A DNA stretch of 64,000 nt. Source: Edaphobacter lichenicola. GTDB taxonomy: Bacteria; Acidobacteriota; Terriglobia; Terriglobales; Acidobacteriaceae. The notes under the pieces are model-generated. The model ran no database searches. It saw only the letters and a list, made by a program, of their open reading frames with translations, and was not told the origin of the DNA. The stretch spans positions 496,001 to 560,000 of the forward strand of contig NZ_JACHDY010000001.1 in assembly GCF_014201315.1 (NCBI RefSeq), written 5' to 3'. This document shows positions 7,674 through 17,800 of this stretch, piece by piece. Both the position numbers and the translations under genes were made by a program. The first letter of the stretch is position 1. Every line of letters starts with the position of its first letter.

Positions 7674-10641
7674 GCATCGCCTTCCTGTCAACAATTGCAG
7701 ACTCGCTCTTCGGTCCATCCGCTATCACGGCAGGGCGAGCGGCTGAGGTGGGGAACTCCAACTGGAAGGCGGTGCCGACGCCGATTTCGCTCTCGACGTG
7801 GATCTTGCCGGCGTGCTCCTGCATGATGCCGTAGCTGACGGCGAGGCCGAGGCCGGTGCCCTTGTGCTCGCCCTCCTGCGGCTTGGTCTTGGTGGTAAAG
7901 AAGGGATCGTAGATGCGGTGGAGATGCTCTTTTTCGATGCCGTTGCCGGAGTCCTGAATGCGGACGATGACGCGGCCGGCGCCATTGAAGGTTGCGATCT
8001 TGAGCGTCGCGTTGGCGGTTCCGAACATCGCGTCCTTTGCGTTCAACATGAGGTTCAGAATGACCTGTTGAAGCTTGCCCTGGTTGCCGTGAATGCGGGC
8101 GAGGTGCGGGTCGAAGTTGGTTTCGACGCGGATCTGTGCGGTCTTGAACTGATGCTCAAGCAAGGTGACGGTGTCGCGGAGAAGCTCGTTGAGGTTGAGG
8201 GGAGCGAACTCGGCGCCGCTGGTGCGGGAGAAGTTGAGCAGACCATTGACGATCTCGGAGGCGCGGAAGGTCTGCTGAGTGATCTTTTCGAGCACGGGGG
8301 CAAGGCGCTCATCGTCGCGCATGTGCTTGGTGAGCATCTGGGTGTAGCTGGAGATGACTGCGAGGGGAGTGTTGACCTCGTGTGCGACCCCTGCGGCGAG
8401 CAGACCGATGGAGGAGAGTTTTTCGGCTTGAGTGAGCTGGGCTTCGAGCTGAATGCGGTCGGTGATGTCGTCAACGAGAATGATGCGACCTACAGCGACG
8501 AAGTTACGCGTGACCAGTGGGGCGATGGCGATGTTGGCGATGCGGACCTTTCCGTCGGGAAGTACGAGGCGGAACTTGTAGAGGGTGTGGGTGCCGTGTT
8601 CCTCGCGCACACTGTTGAAGCGGGCTACGAAGTCCGGCGGCAGGACGGCAGAGAGAGGTTGGCGCAGGACCTCATTGCGCGACTTCGAATACATGCCCTC
8701 CATCTGGGTGTTCCAGCTTTCGATACGGTCGTCGAGGTCGACGGCGAAGACGCCGATGTTGATGGACTCGACGATGTTTTCGTGGAACTCCTTGAGGCTT
8801 TCGAACTCGGTGATCTTCTGTTCGAGGCGGCGGTAGAGCTGCGCGTTTTGAATGGCGATGCCGATGTAGCCGGCGAGGGATTCGAGCAACTCCATGTCTT
8901 CGCTGGAGAGGAAGTCTCCGTCGTCAGTGCGGCCGAGACCGATGACAGCGACGGTGCGGGTACCACCGCCTTCGCGGTTGGCGACGCGGCAGGGAAGGTA
9001 GTAGTTGAGATCGAGGCGGCCGGCGCTTTGGCGCTGGGCTTCGGGGAGGCGCAGGACCTGCTGGGGGTTCTCGAGGAAGATGTGGTTGTTGGCTCCGGGC
9101 CGGTCGAAGTCCAGGAAGCGAACATCGAGGCTGCGGAGTTCGGCGGAGTGGAGGTTGGTGAGACCGTGGGAGGCGGCCAGATCGAAGTGTCGTGGGGTGA
9201 AGCTGCCTTCACTCTCCGAGGCGAGAAAGACTGCGACGCGAGTGACGAGGAGAGTCTGGGGAAGGCGCTCCACGATGGAGTCCAGCAGGGCGCGAAGGTC
9301 GGTTTGGGCGTTGATGCCGCGGCCAAACTCAACGAGGGTCTCGCGGTAGTCGAAGCGCTTCTGATCGAAGACACGGTCGACTCGCGCCTGAATCATGCGC
9401 TTGAGCGGATCGAAGACGATGCCGGCGATGATGATGGCGGCGAGCAGTCCCCAGACGCCGAGGCTGGAGAGTCGAGTGTGGACGATCTCGCCGGTGAGCG
9501 CGATGACGCCGAAGTAAACGCCGACGAGGGATGCGGTGGCCAAGGTGTAGGTGACGCCGCGCTTGAAGATGAGATCGACGTCCATGAGCCTGTAGCGGAC
9601 GATGGCCCAGCTGAAGGTGAGGGGAAGGACGACGAGAGAGAGACCTGCGATCTTGGCGATCTGGCTGTTGACCGACCAGTCAGCCAGGTAGGGGATGACG
9701 TAGAGCAGGGTGAAAGGCGTGACAGCGATGAGGGTGCCGCGCGTGAGCCATTTGAGTTGCTGACGCTCGAGAGCAGACTCCGCCCAACGGTAACGCAGTC
9801 GGAAGACGATGGCGGCGATTACGTAATAGAGTGCCAGGTAGCCAAGGGCGATTTGATCGAGCCGGTGGAGTAGAACCTCAGTCGCGGACCAGAAACTTAT
9901 CGCTGTGTACTGCAAACCGATGAGAAAAAGCCCTGGGAGGTAGAGCAACACACAGCCGATGCGGCGGCGCAGACGGTTGCGTTGGTCGGAGGCGAAGTTA
10001 TCGGAGAAGCTGACCGCGAAGTGCAGAAAGAGGGCCGGTTGAAGCGCCTGCGCCGCCATGTTGCCCCAGTAGATGTACCAGTCGAAGGTGCCAGGTTCGC
10101 CGGTAGATCGGAAGCTGTAGAGGACAAACGAGGCAAGGCAGAAGACGTAGAAGTGGACAGACTTTGGAGCGGTCCAGCGCCGGAACAGGACGTAGATGCC
10201 GATGCAGAGATACACCAGCGCGATGAAGCGGAGCCCCTGATTGATGGAGCGGTCTTTAGGCTCAAGAATGACCTGGATGTCGAGCTTGGTCGCGCCGTGC
10301 AGGTCGATGGACTGGGGAACCGGTCGAAGGATGGAGTACGTGGCGTGGGCCCAGATGCCGCTGCGAAACATCTCCCGGGTGAGAGAGGCGACGCGTGGGG
10401 TTGGCTGGTCGTCGACACTGACGAGGATGTCGCCGGTGCGTATGCCGGCGCGATGGCCTGGGGAGAGCGCTGGAACCCGCTCAGCCCGGAGGCCGGTGAC
10501 CGCCTCGACCCACCAGATGCCGTCGGTTGGGACGTCGAAACCGCTCTCCCGATCGAAGTTCATGGCCGCAAGGACGCAGGCGGCGACGGTCGCAACTGCG
10601 AGTACGATAGCCAGAATGCGAGTTTGGGAGGCGTTTTTCAT
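7666..10641 (-). CDS. PDZ-7TM-GAF-PAS hybrid sensor histidine kinase
   Basis: A large membrane kinase of 991 residues. The order is: one N-terminal membrane anchor; a PDZ-like region (about 45-115, with SPGHRAGIRTGDILVSVD); about seven or eight membrane helices (about 130-400); a GAF domain; a PAS domain (from about ESINIGVFAVDLDDRI); HisKA with the phospho-His in GVAHEVNTP; and an ATPase domain with NLMLNAKDA, DSGNGI and GTGLGLA. The layout recalls PrsK-type kinases, which pair with NtrC-like regulators. Here the regulator overlaps its 3' end. The signal is unknown. Confidence 0.93.
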   Translation of the reverse strand: MKNASQTRILAIVLAVATVAACVLAAMNFDRESGFDVPTDGIWWVEAVTGLRAERVPALSPGHRAGIRTGDILVSVDDQPTPRVASLTREMFRSGIWAHATYSILRPVPQSIDLHGATKLDIQVILEPKDRSINQGLRFIALVYLCIGIYVLFRRWTAPKSVHFYVFCLASFVLYSFRSTGEPGTFDWYIYWGNMAAQALQPALFLHFAVSFSDNFASDQRNRLRRRIGCVLLYLPGLFLIGLQYTAISFWSATEVLLHRLDQIALGYLALYYVIAAIVFRLRYRWAESALERQQLKWLTRGTLIAVTPFTLLYVIPYLADWSVNSQIAKIAGLSLVVLPLTFSWAIVRYRLMDVDLIFKRGVTYTLATASLVGVYFGVIALTGEIVHTRLSSLGVWGLLAAIIIAGIVFDPLKRMIQARVDRVFDQKRFDYRETLVEFGRGINAQTDLRALLDSIVERLPQTLLVTRVAVFLASESEGSFTPRHFDLAASHGLTNLHSAELRSLDVRFLDFDRPGANNHIFLENPQQVLRLPEAQRQSAGRLDLNYYLPCRVANREGGGTRTVAVIGLGRTDDGDFLSSEDMELLESLAGYIGIAIQNAQLYRRLEQKITEFESLKEFHENIVESINIGVFAVDLDDRIESWNTQMEGMYSKSRNEVLRQPLSAVLPPDFVARFNSVREEHGTHTLYKFRLVLPDGKVRIANIAIAPLVTRNFVAVGRIILVDDITDRIQLEAQLTQAEKLSSIGLLAAGVAHEVNTPLAVISSYTQMLTKHMRDDERLAPVLEKITQQTFRASEIVNGLLNFSRTSGAEFAPLNLNELLRDTVTLLEHQFKTAQIRVETNFDPHLARIHGNQGKLQQVILNLMLNAKDAMFGTANATLKIATFNGAGRVIVRIQDSGNGIEKEHLHRIYDPFFTTKTKPQEGEHKGTGLGLAVSYGIMQEHAGKIHVESEIGVGTAFQLEFPTSAARPAVIADGPKSESAIVDRKAMHV

Positions 10642-10933
10642 GAAAATCCGACGACCTGGAACAACATCAGCACATCAAGGACCAAACGATTTAGCCCTCT
10701 ATGCACCATTAGCAAGTCATTTGCCGTCCCAGAGTCTACAAAAAATCATAACCTATTCCGTAATAGTCGAAGTTATTCAAAGCTTACGCTCCTGATGTAG
10801 GAATTGTTCACATCTATGCATCTATATAGTCTGACTGGGCCCAAAATCCCGGATTTGAACACCTCTGGAGGAGAGATGGAATTTAGCTAAAATAACCCAG
10901 GGAAAGAATTAATACTCCTGTAATATTTGAAGA

Positions 10934-11911
10934 TTGCTTTGGAATGAACTTCCTTTAGCAAGACGAGGCTGCCGGACTGTGACACGAAGAGATACTAGCC
11001 AGATTGCTGAGGGATTTGTTGTGGTGGATGGGGTGAAGGTCCACTACCAGCGCGCGGGTTCGGGACGGCCACTGCTGCTGCTTCACGGCCTGGTGGGATC
11101 GGCTAAGAACTGGCGGCGAAACATCAGCTTTCTTGCACAGGACTCCGACGTCTACGCGATCGACCTGTTCAACATGGGGGAGTCGGAGCGAGTTCCCGGA
11201 CTGGATGCCGGGCTTGAAGCTACGGCGGACCGGTTAGCGGCCTATATGGACGCGCTTGGTTTGGACGAGGCGGATATAGCTGCCCATTCTCATGGTGGAG
11301 CAGTGGCCATGATGTTTGCCGCACGGCACTCGGATCGAGTGCGCAGGCTCATCCTGTTCGCGCCGGCAAATCCGTTCTGCGACCTGGGACACCAGTTGAT
11401 CCGGTTCTATCAGACAAGATTCGGGATTTGGGTTGCTCGGCAGATTCCTTCCTTGCCGAGGATGTTGAAGGCGACCGCGCTGAGCCGCATGTATGGGGAC
11501 CCCTCCCGGGTTTCGGCCGGAGCTCTTGAGGGGTATATCGAGGGACTGCATATTCCGGGAACGATGGATCACGTGCTGCAGATTGTTGAGCGCTGGTTCG
11601 TGGACATGGGGTTGCTGCGATCTGTCCTTGAGCGGTTGATAACGAAGCCAATGCTGCTGATCTGGGGCGATCGCGACAGAGCGGTGGGCCTGAGCTCAGC
11701 ACGAGAGTTGCAGCGGATTCTTCCGCAATCGAGTCTGATGGTGCTTCCGGGCGTGGGACATATCGCGTTCGAGGAGATGCCGGAGGTCTGCAATACGGCG
11801 ATGCGGGAGTGGTTGCTGAAACCGCTGCCCTCCGAAGCGCGCGTTACTGTGAGTCGTCATGCCGAGTCTGCCGCGTTTGCCAGCCAGGCGATTAAACGAG
11901 GCGCGGCTTAG
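10934..11911 (+). CDS. alpha/beta hydrolase
   Basis: Alpha/beta hydrolase fold protein. The oxyanion loop is LLLLHGLVGSAKNW. The nucleophile elbow is AHSHGG, the acid is in WGDRD and the catalytic His in GVGHIAF. The substrate is unknown. The N-terminus is uncertain: the frame opens with a TTG at 10934, and a GTG at 10979 gives a protein closer to the family start (conserved sequence begins around VVVDGVKVHY). It converges on the next hydrolase with only 4 bp between the stops. Confidence 0.85.
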   Translation: MLWNELPLARRGCRTVTRRDTSQIAEGFVVVDGVKVHYQRAGSGRPLLLLHGLVGSAKNWRRNISFLAQDSDVYAIDLFNMGESERVPGLDAGLEATADRLAAYMDALGLDEADIAAHSHGGAVAMMFAARHSDRVRRLILFAPANPFCDLGHQLIRFYQTRFGIWVARQIPSLPRMLKATALSRMYGDPSRVSAGALEGYIEGLHIPGTMDHVLQIVERWFVDMGLLRSVLERLITKPMLLIWGDRDRAVGLSSARELQRILPQSSLMVLPGVGHIAFEEMPEVCNTAMREWLLKPLPSEARVTVSRHAESAAFASQAIKRGAA

Positions 11912-11915
11912 CTCG

Positions 11916-12602
11916 CTAACTCAAGCTGAATACTCTCTGCAGCCAGAGGCGAATCTCGGCCTGCATCAGATCGAGCTTCGGGTTGGGTGACTCTGTAGTT
12001 CCCTGAAAGAAGTGGTCGGCGTCTGCGATCCAGACCAGGCGCTTTGGTTCGGGCGCTCGTGCAAAGACGTCTTCCAGAATGTCGCGTGGGCCGTATTGGT
12101 CGTGGTCGCCGCTAATGAAGAGCTTAGGCTGGGTGCATTTCGGCAGAAACTTATAGGTGTAGTCGCGACCCTCTGCGTGGACGGGAACGCCGAGGCCGAC
12201 GAGACCCTTCACGCGGGGATCTCCACAGCAGGCACGCAGTCCGACGTTCGAGCCGAAGGAGAAGCCGGCGAAGAGGATAGGCCGGTCGAGGTTGTGTTGT
12301 AACCAGTCGAGAGCTGCGAGAACGTCGTCTTGTTCTCCGAGTCCGTGATCGTGAGCGCCTTCGCTGAGGCCTACGCCGCGGAAGTTGAAGCGAAGGACGG
12401 GAAGGCCGAAGGATGAGAAGGCCTTCATAGCGTGATAGACCACTTTGTTGTGCATGGTTCCGCCGCCCGAGGGGTGTGGATGGCAGACGAGCGCAGCGTA
12501 TGGGGCGTCGTCACGGCCGGTGTTGAGGAGGGCTTCGAGGCGACCGGCGGTACCGCGAAGATCGTCGATCGACCGGATCTGGGAGGTGGTGGTTTGCGTC
12601 AT
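11916..12602 (-). CDS. alpha/beta hydrolase, COG2945-like
   Basis: Small alpha/beta hydrolase of 228 residues. Motifs: CHPHPSGGGTMHNKV near residue 42, the strand LRFNFRGVGLSEG, nucleophile elbow GFSFGS, acid in SGDHDQYGP and His in DADHFF. This pattern is typical of the COG2945 hydrolases. There is no signal peptide, so it is cytoplasmic. The substrate is unknown. It diverges from the M20 peptidase gene, with a 65-bp region between the starts that must hold both promoters. Confidence 0.87.
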   Translation of the reverse strand: MTQTTTSQIRSIDDLRGTAGRLEALLNTGRDDAPYAALVCHPHPSGGGTMHNKVVYHAMKAFSSFGLPVLRFNFRGVGLSEGAHDHGLGEQDDVLAALDWLQHNLDRPILFAGFSFGSNVGLRACCGDPRVKGLVGLGVPVHAEGRDYTYKFLPKCTQPKLFISGDHDQYGPRDILEDVFARAPEPKRLVWIADADHFFQGTTESPNPKLDLMQAEIRLWLQRVFSLS

Positions 12603-12667
12603 CGTCTTCAGTTTATCGGGTGTGTTCGTTATCCGTTTTTTACAGGGGATACCGTATGCTGGAGGGC

Positions 12668-13708
12668 ATGGCGATTGACCCTATCGAACTGACGAAACAG
12701 CTTGTAAATATTGAGTCCACTACGTATCACGAGGGTCTTGCCGGTGCTTTTCTCTATGACTATCTGGGGGCGCAGCGTTATGAGGTGGAGCGGACGGCGG
12801 TCGAGCAACCGGACCGCGCCAGCACGCCGGGAGCGGGCAGCGGAGAGCGGTTCAATGTGTACGCCGCCATGCCTGGAGTGACCCCGGATGTGGTGCTTTC
12901 GACCCACATGGACACTGTCCCTCCCTTCTTTGGCTGCACGGAGGACGACGAGTTCTTATATGGACGGGGAACCTGCGATGCGAAGGGGATTCTTGCGGCG
13001 CAGGTTGCGGCGGCGGATCGGCTGCGCGATGGCGGGGTGAAGGTTGGATTGCTGTTTGTGGTGGGCGAGGAGAGAGATTCGGCGGGGGCTGCGGAGGCTA
13101 ATCTGTCTCCGAAAGGATCACGGTTTTTGATCAATGGGGAGCCGACGGATAATCGGCTGGCGCTTGCATCGAAGGGCGCGTTGCGGGTTGAACTGAGGGC
13201 GAAGGGCCGCATGGCGCACTCTGCCTACCCTGAACTTGGAGAGTCGGCTATCGATAAATTGATTGAAGCGCTGCATGATGTTCTGGCGATGCCATTGCCG
13301 ACTGAGCCGGAGATCGGCCCTTCCACGTTGAACATTGGGTTGATCGATGGGGGGCGTGCACCGAACGTAATCGCGGATAAGGCAGAGGCACACATTCTGG
13401 TTCGTCTGGTGGGGCCTTCGGATGAAGTGAGGAGATCGATCGTTGCTACCGTCGGCGACAGGGCGGACGTTGAGTTCAGCCTCGATCTACCGTTTGTCAG
13501 GATGCGGAAGGTTGGAAAGTTACCGACGATGATTGCGAAGTTTACGACGGATATTCCCAAGCTGACGGCATGGGGCGAGCCGTTCCTGTTGGGGCCTGGG
13601 TCGATTCACGTCGCGCATACCCCCCAGGAGAGGATCGCGAAACGAGAGCTTCTGGAAGCGGTCGATCATTACGTGGAACTCGCCACGAGTCTTGTTCAAA
13701 ACAATTAG
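12668..13708 (+). CDS. M20 family metallopeptidase (ArgE/DapE-like)
   Basis: Di-zinc M20 hydrolase of 346 residues. Zinc-binding motifs are STHMDTVPPF and GRGTCDAKG, and the catalytic Glu pair is in VVGEERDSAG. The dimerisation domain lies in the middle (RMAHSAYPELGESAIDKL). The family covers acetylornithine deacetylase and succinyl-diaminopimelate desuccinylase; the exact substrate cannot be read from the sequence. The ATG at 12668 has GGAGGG directly upstream, so it is preferred over the longer frame from 12620. Confidence 0.9.
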   Translation: MAIDPIELTKQLVNIESTTYHEGLAGAFLYDYLGAQRYEVERTAVEQPDRASTPGAGSGERFNVYAAMPGVTPDVVLSTHMDTVPPFFGCTEDDEFLYGRGTCDAKGILAAQVAAADRLRDGGVKVGLLFVVGEERDSAGAAEANLSPKGSRFLINGEPTDNRLALASKGALRVELRAKGRMAHSAYPELGESAIDKLIEALHDVLAMPLPTEPEIGPSTLNIGLIDGGRAPNVIADKAEAHILVRLVGPSDEVRRSIVATVGDRADVEFSLDLPFVRMRKVGKLPTMIAKFTTDIPKLTAWGEPFLLGPGSIHVAHTPQERIAKRELLEAVDHYVELATSLVQNN

Positions 13709-13719
13709 CCTGAGGCCAA

Positions 13720-14337
13720 ATGCGGTCACTAAGAAAGATTCTGATCATCTTGCTGGCGGTGGTGTTCGTTGTTATTGTCTGCGCAACGTTTGTGTATCGG
13801 AAGATTCCGAACGGCAACACCGACCTGAGACACTTCGATACTCTCATCGTTCTGGGAAATCCTGCCATGCCGGATGGAACGCCTTCGCCGGAGCAGCGGG
13901 AGCGTACCTTGGAGGCGGTTCGAGAGTACAGGGATGGTGTTGCGTCACACCTGATCTTTACGGGTGGCGCGGCCCATAATCGATTCGTTGAGGCCGACGT
14001 GATGAAGACTTTAGCGGTCGCGAACGGCGTCCCCAGCAGCGAAATTACGGTGGAAGATCAGGCGCAGAACACCATTCAGAATATCTACTACAGTGACCAG
14101 ATTATGGACGCTCATCATTGGACCAGTGCGGAAGTAATAAGTTCGCCCAGCCATCTTCCTCGTACCGGGCTGATTCTGTCGCGCTATCACTTCGCGTGGC
14201 GAACCCATGCGGCACCATGGCCGGCTGAGTACACGTTGCTAGAGAAGCTGATGCACTTCTGCGTCGAGGCGGAGTACTGCTTAAAGCTGCGGGTCTTCGG
14301 GTTTCCTGCGTCGCGATTCCTGCCGAAACCAGCCTGA
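13720..14337 (+). CDS. YdcF/SanA-like membrane protein (DUF218)
   Basis: The 205-residue protein has one N-terminal membrane anchor (ILIILLAVVFVVIVCATFV). The rest is a DUF218 domain: LIVLGNPAMPDG, then LIFTGGAAHN, ESRAQNT-like EDQAQNTIQN and SSPSHLPRTGLI. Family members act in the cell envelope, and the biochemical role is unproven. It follows the peptidase gene after 11 bp and may share its transcript. Confidence 0.85.
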   Translation: MRSLRKILIILLAVVFVVIVCATFVYRKIPNGNTDLRHFDTLIVLGNPAMPDGTPSPEQRERTLEAVREYRDGVASHLIFTGGAAHNRFVEADVMKTLAVANGVPSSEITVEDQAQNTIQNIYYSDQIMDAHHWTSAEVISSPSHLPRTGLILSRYHFAWRTHAAPWPAEYTLLEKLMHFCVEAEYCLKLRVFGFPASRFLPKPA

Positions 14338-14355
14338 CTGGTGTTTTGTCCGCGT

Positions 14356-14730
14356 TTAGCCGGAGACGACGCGGAAAGAGAGATTGCCTTGATTGTCTTC
14401 CGCGAGTACGGCGGTCTCATCGGGATTGGCAGGGTTGTAGCGGATGTTTACCGAGGGGCTGCCGGTGGTCTTCGACTCCGCCTCGTGATGAGTAAGAGCT
14501 ACGCTGCGAAGATAGCCGCCATAGTACTCCCCGTTGATCTTGAAGTGGAACCCGGCTTCGATCTGGTAGGTGACTCCAGGTGAGGCCACCTCTTCGTCGG
14601 CGGAGAGGACTTGCCAGTGGTTGATCTCGGCCTGGGCGAGTGGCCATTGGGCGGCGAGGCGAAGCTTCTTCTCGCGATTTTTGCGGCGGAGCCTGCGGCT
14701 GATTGCGTCGATGAGAAAGATGCCGGCCAT
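14356..14730 (-). CDS. DUF3592-like hypothetical protein
   Basis: The 124-residue protein starts with a short helix rich in basic residues (DAISRRLRRKNREKK). A beta-rich domain follows, with GVTYQIEAGFHFKINGEYYG and VNIRYNPANPDETAVL. The phrase IRYNPANP with a preceding strand is typical of DUF3592 proteins, which often lie at membranes. The function is unknown. It converges on the YdcF-like gene and diverges from dnaE. Confidence 0.75.
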   Translation of the reverse strand: MAGIFLIDAISRRLRRKNREKKLRLAAQWPLAQAEINHWQVLSADEEVASPGVTYQIEAGFHFKINGEYYGGYLRSVALTHHEAESKTTGSPSVNIRYNPANPDETAVLAEDNQGNLSFRVVSG

Positions 14731-14803
14731 ACTTGGATAACGATTCTAATACGGCAATTTGGGACGCGTTTTCCTATGGGCGGCTGGGCTCTAAACTAGA
14801 GGG

Positions 14804-17800
14804 ATGGCAGCAGAGTTTACCCACCTTCATCTTCATACTGACTACTCCCTCCTCGATGGCGCGTGCGATGTAGATAAACTTGCCGGGCACCTGAGCAAGA
14901 TCGGCCAGACAGCGGCTGCAATGACCGACCATGGAAATATCTATGGCGCGGTGCACTTCTTCGACGCGATGCAGAAGAAGGGAATCAAGCCGATTCTGGG
15001 GTGCGAACTTTATATCTGCAAGAACGACGATCATCGTGCCGCGCCGGAGGGGGACAAGTATAACCACCTGCTGGTGCTGGCTGAGAATCAGGAGGGCTAT
15101 CGCAATCTGGTTCGGCTGACGAGCGAGGCGGCGCTGCATGGGTTCTATCGAAAGCCTCGTGTGTCGAAGGACTTTCTTGCAAAGCACTCTGAGGGGTTGA
15201 TTGGATTCTCGGGCTGTCTTGCGGGTGAGGTGAATCAGTTCCTGATGGAGGATAAGTACGAGGAGGCCAAGCGTACTGCTGGCTTCTACCAGGATGTCTT
15301 TGGAAAGGGGAATTATTTTCTAGAGATTCAGGACCACGGACTTGCGCCGGATAAGGGTGTCTGCGATGCGTTGTTCAAGATGGAGCGTGAGCTTGATATT
15401 CCGCTGATCGCGACCAACGATAGCCACTATGTTGCTGCGGATGATTCGCGCGCGCATGAGATTCTGCTCTGCGTCCAGACGGCCGGCAGCATGAACGATC
15501 CGAAGCGATTCAAGTTCGATACGCAGGAGTTTTACATCAAGAGCGCAGAGGAGATGCTGCGGACGTTCTCGCAGAATCCCGAGGTCTGCGCGCGGACGAT
15601 GCAGTTCATCGAGCGTTGCAACGTGAAGATGATGAAGGTGGACAATCCGTTTCCGGATTTCGTCGTGCCAGAAGGCGAGACGCTTGACAGCTACTTCGAG
15701 CAGGTGTGTCGCAAAGGGCTGGAGATGCGGTTGGAGACGGCGGTTGCTCATCTGCGTTCCCGCGGGCTGCTGAAAAAAACGATTCCTGAATATCATGAAC
15801 GTCTGGATCGCGAGCTGAACATCATCAAACAGATGAAGTTTCCAGGCTATTTCATGATTGTCTGGGACTTTATCAAGTACGCGCGCGAGCAAAAGATTCC
15901 GGTGGGGCCGGGGCGTGGATCGGCTGCGGGATCGCTGGTGGCTTACGTGATGCAGATTACGGATATCGATCCGCTGCAGAATGAACTGCTGTTCGAGCGA
16001 TTTTTAAACCCGGAGCGCGTGTCGATGCCGGATATCGATATCGACTTCTGCATGAACCGGCGCGGCGAGGTGATTGAGTACGTCAATCGTAAGTATGGAC
16101 GGGATCAGGTCGCGCAGATTATTACGTTCAATACGATGGCGGCCAAGGCTGCGATCAAGGACGTCGGCCGGGCATTGGATATGCCGTATGGCGAGGTCGA
16201 CCGGATCGCGAAGATGATTCCGCCTACGATTGGGATCACGATCGATCAGGCGTTGAAGGATTCGCCGACGTTGGCGGGAGCGTACGAGGGCGACCCGAAG
16301 ATCAAGGAGTTGATCGATGCGGCGCTGCGGTTGGAAGGACTAGTTCGCGGCGCGGGCGTGCATGCAGCGGGCGTCGTGATTGCACCGAAGCCGCTGACAG
16401 AACTGGTTCCGGTGACGCGTGCGAAGAACGACGATATCGTCACAGCGTATGACATGAAGGCCGTCGAGAAGATGGGGCTTCTCAAGATGGATTTTCTCGG
16501 GCTGACGACGCTGACGGTGATTGATGACGCCTTGAAGTTGATCAAGTCTACGACGGGGACAGACGTCGATATGTCGACGATTCCGCTCGACGACGCGACG
16601 ACGTATGAACAGGTCTATCATCGCGCGCTGACCTCGGGTGTGTTTCAGTTTGAGTCGGGAGGGATGCGCGATGTGTTGCGGCGATATAAGCCGAACACTG
16701 TTGAGGATCTGACCGCGTTGAACGCGCTGTATCGTCCGGGGCCGATTCAGGGTGGCATGATCGACGACTTCATCGAGCGCAAGTGGGGGCGGCGCGCGGT
16801 GAGCTATGAGCTTCCTGAGCTTGAGATGATTCTGCGCGAGACGCTGGGAGTCATCGTGTATCAGGAGCAGGTGATGCAGATCTCGAATGTGCTGGCGGGG
16901 TACTCGCTGGGTGATTCGGACCTGCTGCGTCGAGCGATGGGCAAGAAAGATCCTGCAGAGATGGCGAAGCAGCGCGATCGTTTTATGAGTGGCGCGGCGG
17001 CGAATAAACATCCGAAGGATACGGCAGGGAAGATCTTTGACTTGATGGCGCAGTTTGCCGGGTATGGCTTTAATAAGTCGCACTCTGCCGCGTATGCTCT
17101 GCTGGCGTATCACACGGCGTGGTTGAAGACGCACTATCCGGTTGAATTTATGGCGGCGCTGCTGACCAGCGAAACGTCGAAGCCGGAAAATGTTGTGAAG
17201 TACATCTCAGAGTGCCGCGAGATGAACATCTCGGTGGTGCCGCCGAATGTGCAGGTTTCCGATGCGAACTTTACGCCGATCGATACACCAGGTGGGGGTG
17301 CGATTGGGTTTGGATTGGCAGCGATCAAAAACGTTGGGCATAACGCGATTGAGTCGATCATTGCGGCCCGGACGGCGCTCCAGGCTGCGGGAAAGAAGGG
17401 GTTCTCCAGCCTTTGGGAGTTCTGCGAGAAGGTTGATCTGCGACTGCTGAATAAACGTGTGCTGGAGTCGCTTATCAAAGCCGGAGCGATGGATGTGTTT
17501 GGCGGTCGGGCGGCATTGTGCGCTGCTCTGGATAAAGCGATGGAGCGGGCGCAGAAGTCACAACGCGATGAGGCGGCTGGTCAACACGGGCTGTTTGGGA
17601 TCTTCGATGCGGATATTCATTCTCCCTCTTCGAACAACCGGGAGGAGCCGCTGCCCAGTGTGGCTGAGTGGGACGAACACACTCGGCTGCAGAACGAGAA
17701 AGAGGTGCTGGGATTCTTTGTGTCAGGGCATCCGATGGATAAGTATCGGGAGAAGCTTCGAAACATGAAGGTTGTCGACACGGTGACCGCCTGCGAGATG

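Noticed and set aside
7798-9873. A 691-codon open frame on the plus strand opposite the histidine kinase.
   Set aside because: The kinase on the minus strand has clear domains. The plus frame is rich in Val, Glu, Gly and Asp, as expected for an antisense shadow of a GC-rich gene.
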